DNA of 15,750 bases from JBGLNL01 sp046484125 (GTDB lineage Bacteria; Chloroflexota; Dehalococcoidia; SZUA-161; SpSt-899): the NCBI GenBank assembly GCA_046484125.1, contig JAWOBX010000065.1, forward strand, positions 1-15,750, in the 5' to 3' direction. Shown here piece by piece: positions 6,896 through 14,087 of the stretch (position 1 is the first letter of the stretch; each line of letters starts with the position of its first letter). A program made the translations under genes and the position numbers. The notes under the pieces were generated by a model. That model saw only the letters and a list, made by a program, of their open reading frames with translations, was not told the origin of the DNA and made no database searches.

Positions 6896-7222
6896 ATGGA
6901 AGAAAACCAGCAAATGCCGGAGAAAGAGGAGGTCGATAGAAGGAAGAAAGAGGTGGGGGAGACGCTTTGTTGCCCGTATTGCCGGGAGCGTATGAAGAAA
7001 TGGGCAGTACCGCAAACGTTGTTTACCACGTGGCCCAATGAGTACATGTACATTTGCTTCAATGATGAGTGCCCGTATCTGCTGAGGGGCATCGATGCGA
7101 TGGAAAGCATGGGAAACGCGGGTGCTTACCGCTTGATGTATGATCCGTTGAATGATTGCTGCCAGCCGATTCCGATACTTAACCGGCAGGCACTCAAAGA
7201 CGGGATCGTTGGCGAGGATTGA
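6896..7222 (+). CDS. Small zinc-ribbon-like protein, unknown function
   Basis: This 108-aa protein has a charged N-terminus (MEENQQMPEKEEVDRRKKEV) and then two cysteine knuckles, CCPYC (25-29) and CFNDEC (54-59), 24 residues apart. These could bind one zinc ion, like Ogr/Delta or DNA-binding ribbon proteins. The segment EYMYICFNDECPYLLRG (49-65), followed by YRLMYDP and PIPILNRQALKDGIV, resembles uncharacterised small proteins I associate with anaerobic bacteria. Start at ATG 6896 is set by GGGGGTGAG (6883-6891); a longer frame from TTG 6848 lacks a binding site. A further C88-C89 pair is near the C-terminus. The next gene begins 24 bases later, so they may share a transcript. Function unknown. 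Confidence 0.7.
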   Translation: MEENQQMPEKEEVDRRKKEVGETLCCPYCRERMKKWAVPQTLFTTWPNEYMYICFNDECPYLLRGIDAMESMGNAGAYRLMYDPLNDCCQPIPILNRQALKDGIVGED

Positions 7223-7246
7223 AACTGGAACCGGGGTAAGTCGATT

Positions 7247-7663
7247 ATGGAAGCGAAAGAAAGAAGAAATTTGCAGGTGGTACAGAGATTTATCAGCTCC
7301 ATTGGGGCAGGTGATATCGAAAACGCGATGGCCTCTCTGGCCGATGATGTTTACTGGGAGTCCCCGGTCAGTATGAATCCGCCGCCGGAACTGGGCTGGG
7401 CAAGACCGCGCCATGGGAGAGAGCAGGTTCTGGAGTTCATACGGGATATGTGGGGGCTGGTACAGCCTTATGTAATGGATACTCTCAGCATTACCGCGCA
7501 GGGCGATAACGTGATAATTGAGGGGCGTCACCAGTGCCAGGTCAGGGCCACGGGCAAGTTTTATGACCATCAGTGGGTACAGGTTTTTACTCTCAGTGAC
7601 GGACTCATAACGAGTCAGAGGCAATACTATGACACCGCTCAAATAATAGACGCATTTCACTAA
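7247..7663 (+). CDS. SnoaL-like / nuclear transport factor 2 fold protein
   Basis: This 138-aa protein has the pattern of small SnoaL-like NTF2-fold proteins. Helix one (RNLQVVQRFISSIGAGDIENAMASLADDVYWESP, 7-40) is followed by GREQVLEFIRDMWG in the middle and ends with strands GDNVIIEGRHQCQVRATGKFYDHQWVQVFTLSDGLITSQRQYYD. The pocket of this fold serves as ketosteroid isomerase, polyketide cyclase, dehydratase or just a binding protein. No catalytic residues can be named with confidence. The spacing to the lipocalin-like gene is 10 bases, and such proteins often travel with small lipocalin-like and MaoC proteins in degradative clusters. Substrate unknown. Confidence 0.82.
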   Translation: MEAKERRNLQVVQRFISSIGAGDIENAMASLADDVYWESPVSMNPPPELGWARPRHGREQVLEFIRDMWGLVQPYVMDTLSITAQGDNVIIEGRHQCQVRATGKFYDHQWVQVFTLSDGLITSQRQYYDTAQIIDAFH

Positions 7664-7673
7664 CGGGGAGAAT

Positions 7674-8112
7674 ATGGAACCGTCTGTAGTTGGAACATGG
7701 AGGCCGCTATCTTTTGATGTGAGAAGGGAGGATGGTCAGATCAGCTATCCGGGTGGGAAGGACCAGGTGGGTTATCTTATTTATAGCGATGACGGCTATT
7801 TCTCGGTGGCGATGATGAGAGCCGATCGCCCGGTCTACAGTTCTGATGACTTTTGTGGAGGCACGGTTGAGGAGAAGGCGGCGGCCGCCGAGACCTATAT
7901 TAAGTTGCGGGGAATACAGTCTGGGTGAAGGCGAGGTTACACATTATATTAAAGTCAGCCTTTTCCCGAACTGGGTTGGAACCGATCAGCACCGGTTTAT
8001 CAAACTTGATGGTGAGAGGCTGCTTCTGAAAACCCCCTTTTTCCTGGTGGCGGGCAAGTATCAGATAGCGTACCTTGTCAGGGAGCGTGCCTCTTTGGAT
8101 CGTTATAATTGA
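7674..8112 (+). pseudogene. Lipocalin-like domain protein, broken by a one-base frameshift
   Basis: Two frames together give a full lipocalin-like (Lipocalin_5 type) protein of about 145 residues. The first part (7674 to about 7900) reads VVGTWRPLSFDVRREDG, YPGGKDQVGYLIYSDDGYFS, VAMMRADRP and TVEEKAAAAETYI. The second part continues in another frame with SCGEYSLGEGEVTHYIKVSL, FPNWVGTDQHRFIKLDGERL and AYLVRERA. The join falls at TATATTAAGTTGC (about 7896-7908). Removing one A at 7902-7903 restores the family reading, ETYISCGEYS. As it stands translation stops at a TGA (7926-7928) after 84 residues. Either the gene is inactivated or an A was added in sequencing. The downstream part keeps good family residues, which favours an error or a very recent mutation. 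A GGGGAGAAT binding site precedes the ATG. Confidence 0.8.
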
Positions 8113-8118
8113 CATAAC

Positions 8119-8586
8119 ATGAAATACTGGGAAGATTTTGTGATTGGCGAGCGGAGAATTGGCAGGGACGATTATCTGGTAACCAGGGAGGAGATAATCG
8201 AATTCGGGCGCAGGTGGGATCCCGCCCCCTTTCATGCTGACGAGGAAGCCGCGAAGGCCTCTGTCTTCGGCGGACTGATCGCCCCGGGGCCTTACCTGCT
8301 GGCCATACAGACATGGCTCATGCACCGGTACGAGCAGCGTGAGGGGGAGGTTACCGCCGCAATCGCAAGAGTGGCGACGGACGACCTCAGGTTTCACCAG
8401 GCAGTACGGCCCGGTGACAGGATATCCTTCGAGATGGAGTGCGTGGACAAGCGAGAGTCGGATACCAGGCCTGATCGAGGCATAATCGCCGATTCCATAA
8501 TCCTGAGGAACCAGAGGGGCGAGCCGGTGTTGACGCTTAAGAATACCATTCTGGTGGAGAAAAGGAACCCGGGTAATTCAAGTTAG
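8119..8586 (+). CDS. MaoC-like (R)-specific enoyl-CoA hydratase-type dehydratase
   Basis: This 155-aa single hot-dog protein begins YWEDFVIGERRIG. It carries the MaoC/R-hydratase core WDPAPFHADEEAAKASVFGG (33-52), in which D34 and H39 have the five-residue spacing of the catalytic Asp and His in PhaJ. LIAPGPYLLAIQTWL follows, then LRFHQAVRPGDRISFEMECV and ILRNQRGEPVLTLKNTILV. R-hydratases add water to trans-2-enoyl-CoA in fatty acid or other acyl-CoA pathways. Together with the CoA-transferases upstream it hints at CoA-thioester metabolism, but the clusters are far apart and no shared pathway is shown. It starts six bases after the lipocalin-like stop codon without a clear ribosome binding site, so it probably relies on coupling. 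Substrate not known. Confidence 0.88.
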   Translation: MKYWEDFVIGERRIGRDDYLVTREEIIEFGRRWDPAPFHADEEAAKASVFGGLIAPGPYLLAIQTWLMHRYEQREGEVTAAIARVATDDLRFHQAVRPGDRISFEMECVDKRESDTRPDRGIIADSIILRNQRGEPVLTLKNTILVEKRNPGNSS

Positions 8587-8600
8587 AGCCGATTGCTGGA

Positions 8601-8630
8601 TTTAAAGTCCCCTATATATGGTATGATAAT
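8601..8630 (+). promoter_or_regulatory. Possible promoter upstream of ruvC
   Basis: The 58-base gap before ruvC is A/T-rich and holds TTTAAA (8601-8606) and, 18 bases later, GATAAT (8625-8630) within TATGATAAT, a good -10 element. An alternative is TTGCTG (8593-8598) with TATATG (8615-8620). The transcript would have a very short leader before GGAAGGG and the GTG start. Weak evidence. Confidence 0.35.
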
Positions 8631-8644
8631 TTTGGAAGGGAAAC

Positions 8645-9181
8645 GTGCGAATTCTAGGAGTAGACCCAGGGCTTAACACTACCGGTTATGGTGTCATAGA
8701 GATATCCGGTGGCGATATAAGGGTGATTGAAGGCGGGGTGATCAAAGGTGGATCGGCCGGGACGCGTATTGAGTTAAGACTGGCAAGGCTTCATGATGGA
8801 ATTGCTGAAGTCATGGAGCAATTCAAGCCTGAGGCCATGGCCCTGGAGAAGCTATATTCACATTATGAGCGCCCTTCGACGGCAATTCTTATGGGGCATG
8901 CCAGGGGTGTGATATGCCTGGCTGCCGCTCAAAGCGGAGTCCCTGTCTGCAGCTACGGGGCAACGGAGATCAAGTCGTACCTCACGGGAAACGGCAGGGC
9001 ATCGAAGGTGCAAATGCAAAAGGCGATTCAGGCACATCTGCGATTGGATCAGGTACCGGCACCTCATGATGTGGCCGATGCGCTGGCGGCGGCGGTTTGC
9101 CATTACTGGACTGTATCCAGTCCGGTGATGGACGCTGTGGGGGACCACCAGCGCGTCGGCGGCATCAGGAGGGCGAAGTGA
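8645..9181 (+). CDS. ruvC: Holliday junction resolvase RuvC
   Basis: This 178-aa endonuclease cuts four-way DNA junctions at the end of recombinational repair, with RuvAB. The acidic active site is complete: D7 in RILGVDPGLNTTGYG, E68 in AMALEKLY, and D142 and D145 in PAPHDVADALAAA. The segment GVPVCSYGATEIKSYLTGNG (98-117) is also typical. The start is GTG 8645 behind GGAAGGG (8633-8639). The C-terminus runs about 20 residues past the usual end, with a loosely conserved tail (VSSPVMDAVGDHQRVGGIRR). The stop TGA overlaps the GTG start of ruvA by four bases (GTGA), so ruvC, ruvA and ruvB are one transcript. Confidence 0.96.
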   Translation: MRILGVDPGLNTTGYGVIEISGGDIRVIEGGVIKGGSAGTRIELRLARLHDGIAEVMEQFKPEAMALEKLYSHYERPSTAILMGHARGVICLAAAQSGVPVCSYGATEIKSYLTGNGRASKVQMQKAIQAHLRLDQVPAPHDVADALAAAVCHYWTVSSPVMDAVGDHQRVGGIRRAK

Positions 9182-9810
9182 TCTCGCATATTAAGGGAAT
9201 CATCAGTGAGATAGATGAGGAAAAGTCCAGGGTTGTGGTGGATGTGGGAGGGGTCGGTTATGAGATTCTGCTCCCCATGTTCGTAATGCGCTCTCTGGTC
9301 GATCGTAACAGTCGATCCGGGGACGATATAACACTGAAGACATACTATCATGTAACCGAAAGGCAGCCCCGTCCCATGCTGGTAGGGTTCAACAACGAAT
9401 TCGAGAAGAAGTTTTTCGAGAAGCTCATCGAGGTTGAGGACCTGGGACCGGCCAAAGCGGCCAAGGCCTTCGTGTATTCCGTCTCCACGGTCGCCAACGC
9501 GATTGAAGATGGCGATGTTCGCATGTTGCAGAGTATGCCCGGCGTCGGGGGCAGGACCGCTCAAAAGATCATCGCTACCCTGAAAGAGAAGGTGGCCGAG
9601 TTTGCTCTTCTGAAAGATGAGGGCTATGACAGTGTTCCACCCAAAGTGGTTAAAAAAGATATTCAGGATGAGGCAATCGAAGTGCTTGCCGGGTTGGGAT
9701 ATAAAAAACCCGAGGCCAAAAGCAAGGTTGATCAGGTCCTTGAGGCTAACTCCTCGATAAATGAGGTGGAAGCAGTCATACGTGAGGTATTCAGAGCAGA
9801 GAAGAAATGA
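9178..9810 (+). CDS. ruvA: Holliday junction branch migration protein RuvA
   Basis: This 210-aa protein forms the tetramer that holds a Holliday junction for the RuvB motors. The N-terminal OB domain (1-65) begins MISHIKGIISEID and contains VVVDVGGVGYEILLP. The second helix-hairpin-helix is clear (SMPGVGGRTAQKIIATLKEK, 119-138). The first is poor: VEDLGPAKAAKAF stands in place of a GVGPK-type motif. The acidic pin, usually ED, reads ER (E61, R62) in HVTERQPRPMLVGF, which also carries two extra residues. The C-terminal RuvB-binding domain is present (161-206). The start is GTG 9178 behind AGGAGG (9167-9172), not earlier starts inside ruvC. A divergent but probably working RuvA. Confidence 0.94.
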   Translation: MISHIKGIISEIDEEKSRVVVDVGGVGYEILLPMFVMRSLVDRNSRSGDDITLKTYYHVTERQPRPMLVGFNNEFEKKFFEKLIEVEDLGPAKAAKAFVYSVSTVANAIEDGDVRMLQSMPGVGGRTAQKIIATLKEKVAEFALLKDEGYDSVPPKVVKKDIQDEAIEVLAGLGYKKPEAKSKVDQVLEANSSINEVEAVIREVFRAEKK

Positions 9811-9816
9811 GGGTGA

Positions 9817-10863
9817 ATGAGCCGCGAGCCATCGATAAGCGGAGAAGATCAAAGCATCGAACAATCCGCCAGGCCGGATCCGGATGAACAGCTTGCCTGG
9901 AATCTGAGGCCGAGGACGCTACCTGAGTACATCGGGCAGCCGGAGCTGGTCGAAAGTCTCAAGGTGGCTCTTACCGCTGCAGCTAACCGTGGCGAGCCGG
10001 TTGAGCATATCCTTTTGCACGGCCCACCCGGGCTGGGCAAGACTACACTGGCGCACATAATTGCCAGTGAGATGAAATGCGGCATTACCCATACCGCCGG
10101 TCCGGCGCTGGAAAAACCTGTTGATATAGTCGGAATCCTCTCTAACCTCGATACGGGGGAGGTCCTTTTCATCGATGAGGTCCACCGGCTTTCCCGCACG
10201 GTGGAAGAATATCTTTATTCGGCGATGGAGGATTTCGAGGTCAACTTCATCTATGGTAAGGGAGCATATGCCAAGACACTCCCTTATCAGCTAAAGCGTT
10301 TCACTCTGGTGGGGGCCACTACACGTGCCGGTATGCTCAGCGCTCCGCTGCGTGATCGCTTCGGGATTACCTATCATCTGGATTATTATTCACCTGACGA
10401 TCTAACTAAAGTGGTCATGCGCTCCGCCGGGATTCTCGGCGTGAAGATCAATGATGAGGGCGCGCGTGAAATCGCCAGTCGATCCAGGGGTACACCAAGG
10501 GTTGCCAACCGATTGCTCCGCCGGGTCAGGGATTACGCCGAGGTGAATGCTGACGGCCTTGTAACTCAGCGGATCGCCGATGAGGCCTTGAATAAGGAAG
10601 GTGTTGACAGGGCAGGACTGGACAGGCTTGACAGGTTGTATTTGACCACTATCCTGGAGAACTACAACGGGGGGCCGGTGGGCGTGGAGGCCCTTGCCGC
10701 CACTATAAACGAGGAGCCGAATACGCTGGTCGATGTAGTGGAACCCTTCCTGCTCAAAATGGGGTTCGTTACCCGGACGCCTTCCGGAAGACGCATTGGC
10801 GAGCCGGCCCGTATCCACCTGGGATATTCGCCTAAAAGCGGCGGCCAGCAGCTATTGCTCTGA
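9817..10863 (+). CDS. ruvB: Holliday junction branch migration helicase RuvB
   Basis: This 348-aa AAA+ ATPase pulls DNA through the RuvA-held junction. Motifs in order are the entry LRPRTLPEYIGQ (30-41), Walker A GPPGLGKTTLA (69-79), Walker B LFIDEVHRL (117-125), sensor 1 GATTR (166-170), the arginine finger region LRDRFG (178-183) and sensor 2 SRGTPRVANRLLRRVRDY. The C-terminal winged helix contains GGPVGVEALAA and the family end TPSGRRIGEPARIHLG. GAGGGTGA lies next to the ATG, six bases after the ruvA stop. queA, a common neighbour, is absent; an adenine deaminase-like gene follows after 79 bases. Confidence 0.97.
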   Translation: MSREPSISGEDQSIEQSARPDPDEQLAWNLRPRTLPEYIGQPELVESLKVALTAAANRGEPVEHILLHGPPGLGKTTLAHIIASEMKCGITHTAGPALEKPVDIVGILSNLDTGEVLFIDEVHRLSRTVEEYLYSAMEDFEVNFIYGKGAYAKTLPYQLKRFTLVGATTRAGMLSAPLRDRFGITYHLDYYSPDDLTKVVMRSAGILGVKINDEGAREIASRSRGTPRVANRLLRRVRDYAEVNADGLVTQRIADEALNKEGVDRAGLDRLDRLYLTTILENYNGGPVGVEALAATINEEPNTLVDVVEPFLLKMGFVTRTPSGRRIGEPARIHLGYSPKSGGQQLLL

Positions 10864-10942
10864 CCGGTCTACAGCCGTTTGTTCAAAGCCCCACTCTACG
10901 CGTGTGCCCCTTTCTTTTATTGGGAGAATACAGGAGGAATCT

Positions 10943-12721
10943 ATGAGGAACAAGCCGAGTCCAACTCAGCAACAGCTGCAAAGCATGGTCAACGTGGCTC
11001 TAGGGAAGGAAAAGGCTGATCTGGCAATCCTGGGTGGCAATGTGGTGAATGTCTATACGGGCGAGATTCTCGACGGCTGGTCAATCGCCACAAAAGGCGA
11101 GTGGATTGCCTACGTTGGCGATGATGCGGCTCACACAATCGGCAATGGAACTGAAGTCGTGGACGCATCCGGAAAGACCGTCATCCCGGGCTTGATTGAC
11201 GGTCACGCTCACCTGCTTCATACTCATGCCACGATTGACCAGTTCCTGAAATATGTGTTAAACAGCGGTACGACTACGATAATCTCAGAGACACTTGATT
11301 TCGCTTTTACGCTGGGTTATCAGGGAGTGATTGATTTCCTCGAATCGGTCAGAGACCAGCCGATAAAAGTCCTCGCGACCGCTCCGTCAACGCTCTCGGT
11401 TGGACAGCAGGATTACAGAAACGTCATTTCGCCGGAGGAATTCATCCGGTTGTTTGAACTTGAGGGGATAATGGGGCTGGGTGAGAGTAACTGGGTGCCG
11501 GTGATTCGAGGTGATGAAAGATTGATGAGCGTTTTTGCTGATGCTCTGGCCAGAGGTGGCAGGCTGGAAGGCCACTCGGCTGGAGCCAGAGGAAATAAGC
11601 TGGTCGCCTTCGCCGCATCGGGAAATTCATCCGACCACGAATCGATAACCGCCCGGGAGGCACTGGACCGGTTGAGACTGGGCATGCATGTGATGGTGCG
11701 GGAGGGTGATGTGAGGCATGACCTGGAGGCCATCGCCGGTATTAAGGATGAGGAGATTGATTTCAGGCGTCTGGCGGTGACAACCGATGGGATAGGCGCA
11801 AAGCACTTGATCGAACACGGATATATGGATTCGCTTGTTCAGAAAGCTGTCGACCTGGGTTTTGACCCTGTTACTGCTGTGCAGATGGGGACGTTGAATG
11901 TCGCGGAGCATTTTGCCATCGATGACTTCGTTGGTGGAATTGCCCCTTCGAAATACGCTGATATCGTCATTATCCCTGCCCCGAATACTATCCGGCCGGA
12001 AATCGTGATAAGTGGTGGAAGAATTGTCGCTCGCGACGGTGAAACGATTGTCCGGCCCAGAAAACATGTGTACCCTAATTTCACGCGAAATACCGTTCTC
12101 CTCCCGCGCGATATGGAAGCCGCTGACTTTGCCATTAAGGTGACCGGGAAGGCCGGTCAGGTAACCGCCAGGATTATTGATCTCGGAAGCGACATTGCCA
12201 ACAAAGAAAAGCTTTTAGAGGTGAGTGTATCAGATGGTGAATTGAAACAGGATATAGACAGGGATATTCTGAAGGTCGCGGCGATTGATCGTATCAATAA
12301 TACGGGAAAGGTATTTACAGGGCTGATCAGGGGGTTCGGGTTGAAAACCGGCGCTCTGGCCGCCACCGCAGCGTGGGACGTAGCCAATATAGTGGCCGTG
12401 GGGGCGGATGACGGGGATATGGCAGTAGCGGTCAACAGGATTCGGGAAATGCAGGGTGGTGCTGTTTTCTGTGCTGGTGGCGAGGTTAAGGCGGAGTTAC
12501 CCATGCCTGTAGCGGGTCAGATATCGGAGTTACCCCTGGAACAGATCACTCAAAGACTGGAACAGATTCAGAAAACGGTTGCGCAGGCGGGATGCCAGCT
12601 CGAATACGCGCACCTGATGCTCAATACCCTGACCACCACTTTGGTGCCAACACTGCGGATTTCAGTAAGCGGATTACTTAACATCAAAGAAGGTAAACCG
12701 GTTGACCTGATGGTGAAATAG
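10943..12721 (+). CDS. Adenine deaminase-like amidohydrolase
   Basis: This 592-aa protein has the two-part layout of adenine deaminase (adenine to hypoxanthine plus ammonia). The TIM-barrel amidohydrolase domain (about 25-370) has ADLAILGGNVVNVYTG, PGLIDGHAHLLHTH (metal histidines H88 and H90), GHSAGARG (H211), SSDHESITAREALDRLRLGM (H232), TTDG (D282) and IAPSKYADIVII. The C-terminal domain has GFGLKTGALAATAAWDVANI and GAVFCAGGEVKAELPMPVAG. It departs from the known enzymes at DPHE (here SETLDF, 115-120), TDD (here TDG) and AHDSHN (here AWDVAN, 477-482), so its substrate may differ. The start is ATG 10943 behind AGGAGG (10932-10937). Earlier in-frame starts overlap ruvB and are rejected. It may have its own promoter. 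Confidence 0.85.
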   Translation: MRNKPSPTQQQLQSMVNVALGKEKADLAILGGNVVNVYTGEILDGWSIATKGEWIAYVGDDAAHTIGNGTEVVDASGKTVIPGLIDGHAHLLHTHATIDQFLKYVLNSGTTTIISETLDFAFTLGYQGVIDFLESVRDQPIKVLATAPSTLSVGQQDYRNVISPEEFIRLFELEGIMGLGESNWVPVIRGDERLMSVFADALARGGRLEGHSAGARGNKLVAFAASGNSSDHESITAREALDRLRLGMHVMVREGDVRHDLEAIAGIKDEEIDFRRLAVTTDGIGAKHLIEHGYMDSLVQKAVDLGFDPVTAVQMGTLNVAEHFAIDDFVGGIAPSKYADIVIIPAPNTIRPEIVISGGRIVARDGETIVRPRKHVYPNFTRNTVLLPRDMEAADFAIKVTGKAGQVTARIIDLGSDIANKEKLLEVSVSDGELKQDIDRDILKVAAIDRINNTGKVFTGLIRGFGLKTGALAATAAWDVANIVAVGADDGDMAVAVNRIREMQGGAVFCAGGEVKAELPMPVAGQISELPLEQITQRLEQIQKTVAQAGCQLEYAHLMLNTLTTTLVPTLRISVSGLLNIKEGKPVDLMVK

Positions 12722-12748
12722 GGAGACGGTAAGGCTTCCCATTGATAC

Positions 12749-12765
12749 CCCGGGGGTGCCCCGGG
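12749..12765. terminator. GC-rich hairpin between convergent genes
   Basis: CCCGGGGGTGCCCCGGG gives a 7-bp perfect stem with a 3-base loop (GTG) in the 71-base gap between the adenine deaminase-like gene and hpf, which converge. It lacks a T-run on either strand, so it would be an imperfect bidirectional terminator. GGGGGTGCCCC and the following GATATA also occur at 6181-6200. Confidence 0.55.
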
Positions 12766-12792
12766 ATATAGAACCAATTACTCAGGTTTCCC

Positions 12793-13353
12793 TTAATCCA
12801 GCTCCGGCTCGAGCAGGCCGTACCGGCCCTCTCCCCTTTTATATACCACGCAATACCTCTCGTTTTCGGCATTGAAGAAGAGGTAGAAGTCATGAGAAAG
12901 GAACTCCATCTGCTCTATGGCTTCATCGGGTGACATTGGTTTTATCGGGAATCGCTTGTACTTGATCATCCCGGTAGATTCCTCTTCCTCAGGAGGAACC
13001 ACTTCTCCCTCTATTGTTGCGGGATTCTTCGAAAGCGCCGTCCGTTGCCTTTTCCTGCCCTGGAGCCGGTCCTTGTAGCGTTTTATCTGGCGGTCAATTA
13101 CGCCCGATACTGAATCGACCGCGGAGAAGATATCCGGACCGCGTTCCTCGCCACGTAAGAATGTTCCATCAGAATCGATAGTTACCTCGACCACATACCT
13201 GTTCTCTTTAGACCTGGTGCTCTCCTCCGAGACTTCCACCTTGGCCCTGGAGATGTTCTGTAGATGCCGGTCGAATTTCTTCGCCTTTTTCTCTATGTAT
13301 GCTTTTGCGTTCTCCGGAACGTCGATATTCTTTCCCTTTATCACCAGATCCAT
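12793..13353 (-). CDS. hpf: Ribosome hibernation promoting factor, long form
   Basis: This 186-aa protein binds the small subunit's mRNA channel and pairs ribosomes into inactive 100S particles in resting cells. The N-terminal S30AE domain (1-100) starts MDLVIKGKNIDVPENAKAYI and includes EVTIDSDGTFLRGEERGPDI and FSAVDSVSGVIDRQIKRYKD. A basic and acidic linker (about 101-125) leads to the C-terminal dimerisation domain (IKYKRFPIKPMSPDEAIEQM ... GLLEPELD, 129-186), which marks the long form. The start ATG directly follows the comF stop, and its AGGAGG lies inside comF's last codons, so translation is coupled. It is the last gene of the leftward operon. Confidence 0.96.
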   Translation of the reverse strand: MDLVIKGKNIDVPENAKAYIEKKAKKFDRHLQNISRAKVEVSEESTRSKENRYVVEVTIDSDGTFLRGEERGPDIFSAVDSVSGVIDRQIKRYKDRLQGRKRQRTALSKNPATIEGEVVPPEEEESTGMIKYKRFPIKPMSPDEAIEQMEFLSHDFYLFFNAENERYCVVYKRGEGRYGLLEPELD

Positions 13354-14076
13354 TTATTCCTCCTGAGACTTTAAATTCTCCCTCGAAAGAGTCAATCCCC
13401 AGATAGAAAGGGGCCTCGATGCTTTTATGGCCTCGGCGCAGGCATCCATGGTGGATCCCGTAGTGCAAACGTCATCGATGATCAGAACTCGTTTGCCGGC
13501 GAAGATATCACCCGTACAAACGAATGCGCCTGACATGTTCGTGGAGCGGTCCGAGGCCTTCAGGGCTACCTGAGAGGGTGTATGCCGGGCGCGGGTTAGC
13601 GCGCCATCGCATACCGCTATGCCAGCGTTCTTGCCCAGCTCTTTTGCCAGTAGATGTGCCTGATTATAGCCGCGTTTGCGCAAGCGGCTGGCATGTAACG
13701 GTACTGCCACGATGATGTCAGCCGGTATCGGGTTATCTTCCAGATATCGGCGCATGAACCCGGCCAGCGGTCCGGCCAGCGACTTCAAGTTGCCGTATTT
13801 CAGGGAATGCACCATCTCCCGCGCCAGGCCTTCGTGCAAAAAGACGGAGCGAATGCCATCGATTCCTGGAGGTTGATGTGAGCATTTTGGGCACAGGGAT
13901 TTCTCTGCCAGTGGAAGTCCACAACGGCTACAACATGGTGGTTCCAGCCTGGGCAGCGCTGACTGGCATGAATTGCATATCAATGCCCCCTCCAACCCAC
14001 ACCCAATACAATGGGGAGGGAAGACCAGATCGAGAAGCGTATCTGATATTCGACTGAAGGTGGTTTGCAAGGTCAT
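13354..14076 (-). CDS. comF: ComF family phosphoribosyltransferase-like protein
   Basis: This 240-aa protein has the ComF plan. The N-terminal double zinc-binding part has paired cysteines C23/C26 (CIGCG), C34/C37 (CNSC), C49/C52 (CSRC) and C62/C65 (CPKC). The phosphoribosyltransferase-like domain has the ComF mark VAVPLHASRLRKRGYNQAHL (123-142) and the PRPP loop VLIIDDVCTTGSTMDAC (197-213). ComF proteins are needed for DNA uptake in competent bacteria, with a poorly defined role; a remnant of nucleotide salvage is also possible. The gene begins 11 bases after pyrD and abuts hpf. The start lacks a clear Shine-Dalgarno sequence. Whether this cell takes up DNA is not shown. Confidence 0.92.
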   Translation of the reverse strand: MTLQTTFSRISDTLLDLVFPPHCIGCGLEGALICNSCQSALPRLEPPCCSRCGLPLAEKSLCPKCSHQPPGIDGIRSVFLHEGLAREMVHSLKYGNLKSLAGPLAGFMRRYLEDNPIPADIIVAVPLHASRLRKRGYNQAHLLAKELGKNAGIAVCDGALTRARHTPSQVALKASDRSTNMSGAFVCTGDIFAGKRVLIIDDVCTTGSTMDACAEAIKASRPLSIWGLTLSRENLKSQEE

Positions 14077-14087
14077 TATTTATTGTA

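Noticed and set aside
5041..7250. Toxin-antitoxin, CRISPR or phage-defence island
   Set aside because: Repeats number only two or three and are not regularly spaced; no nuclease, toxin, integrase or Cas-like protein is seen.
6866..7660. 264-codon antisense frame spanning the zinc-ribbon-like and SnoaL-like genes
   Set aside because: Both plus-strand genes have good starts and family features, while the antisense product has no recognisable domain and would bridge two genes.
9097..9177. Extended RuvA start inside ruvC
   Set aside because: The GTG at 9178 has an ideal AGGAGG and matches the RuvA N-terminus.
10796..10942. N-terminal extension of the adenine deaminase-like protein
   Set aside because: It would overlap ruvB; a strong AGGAGG stands just before ATG 10943.
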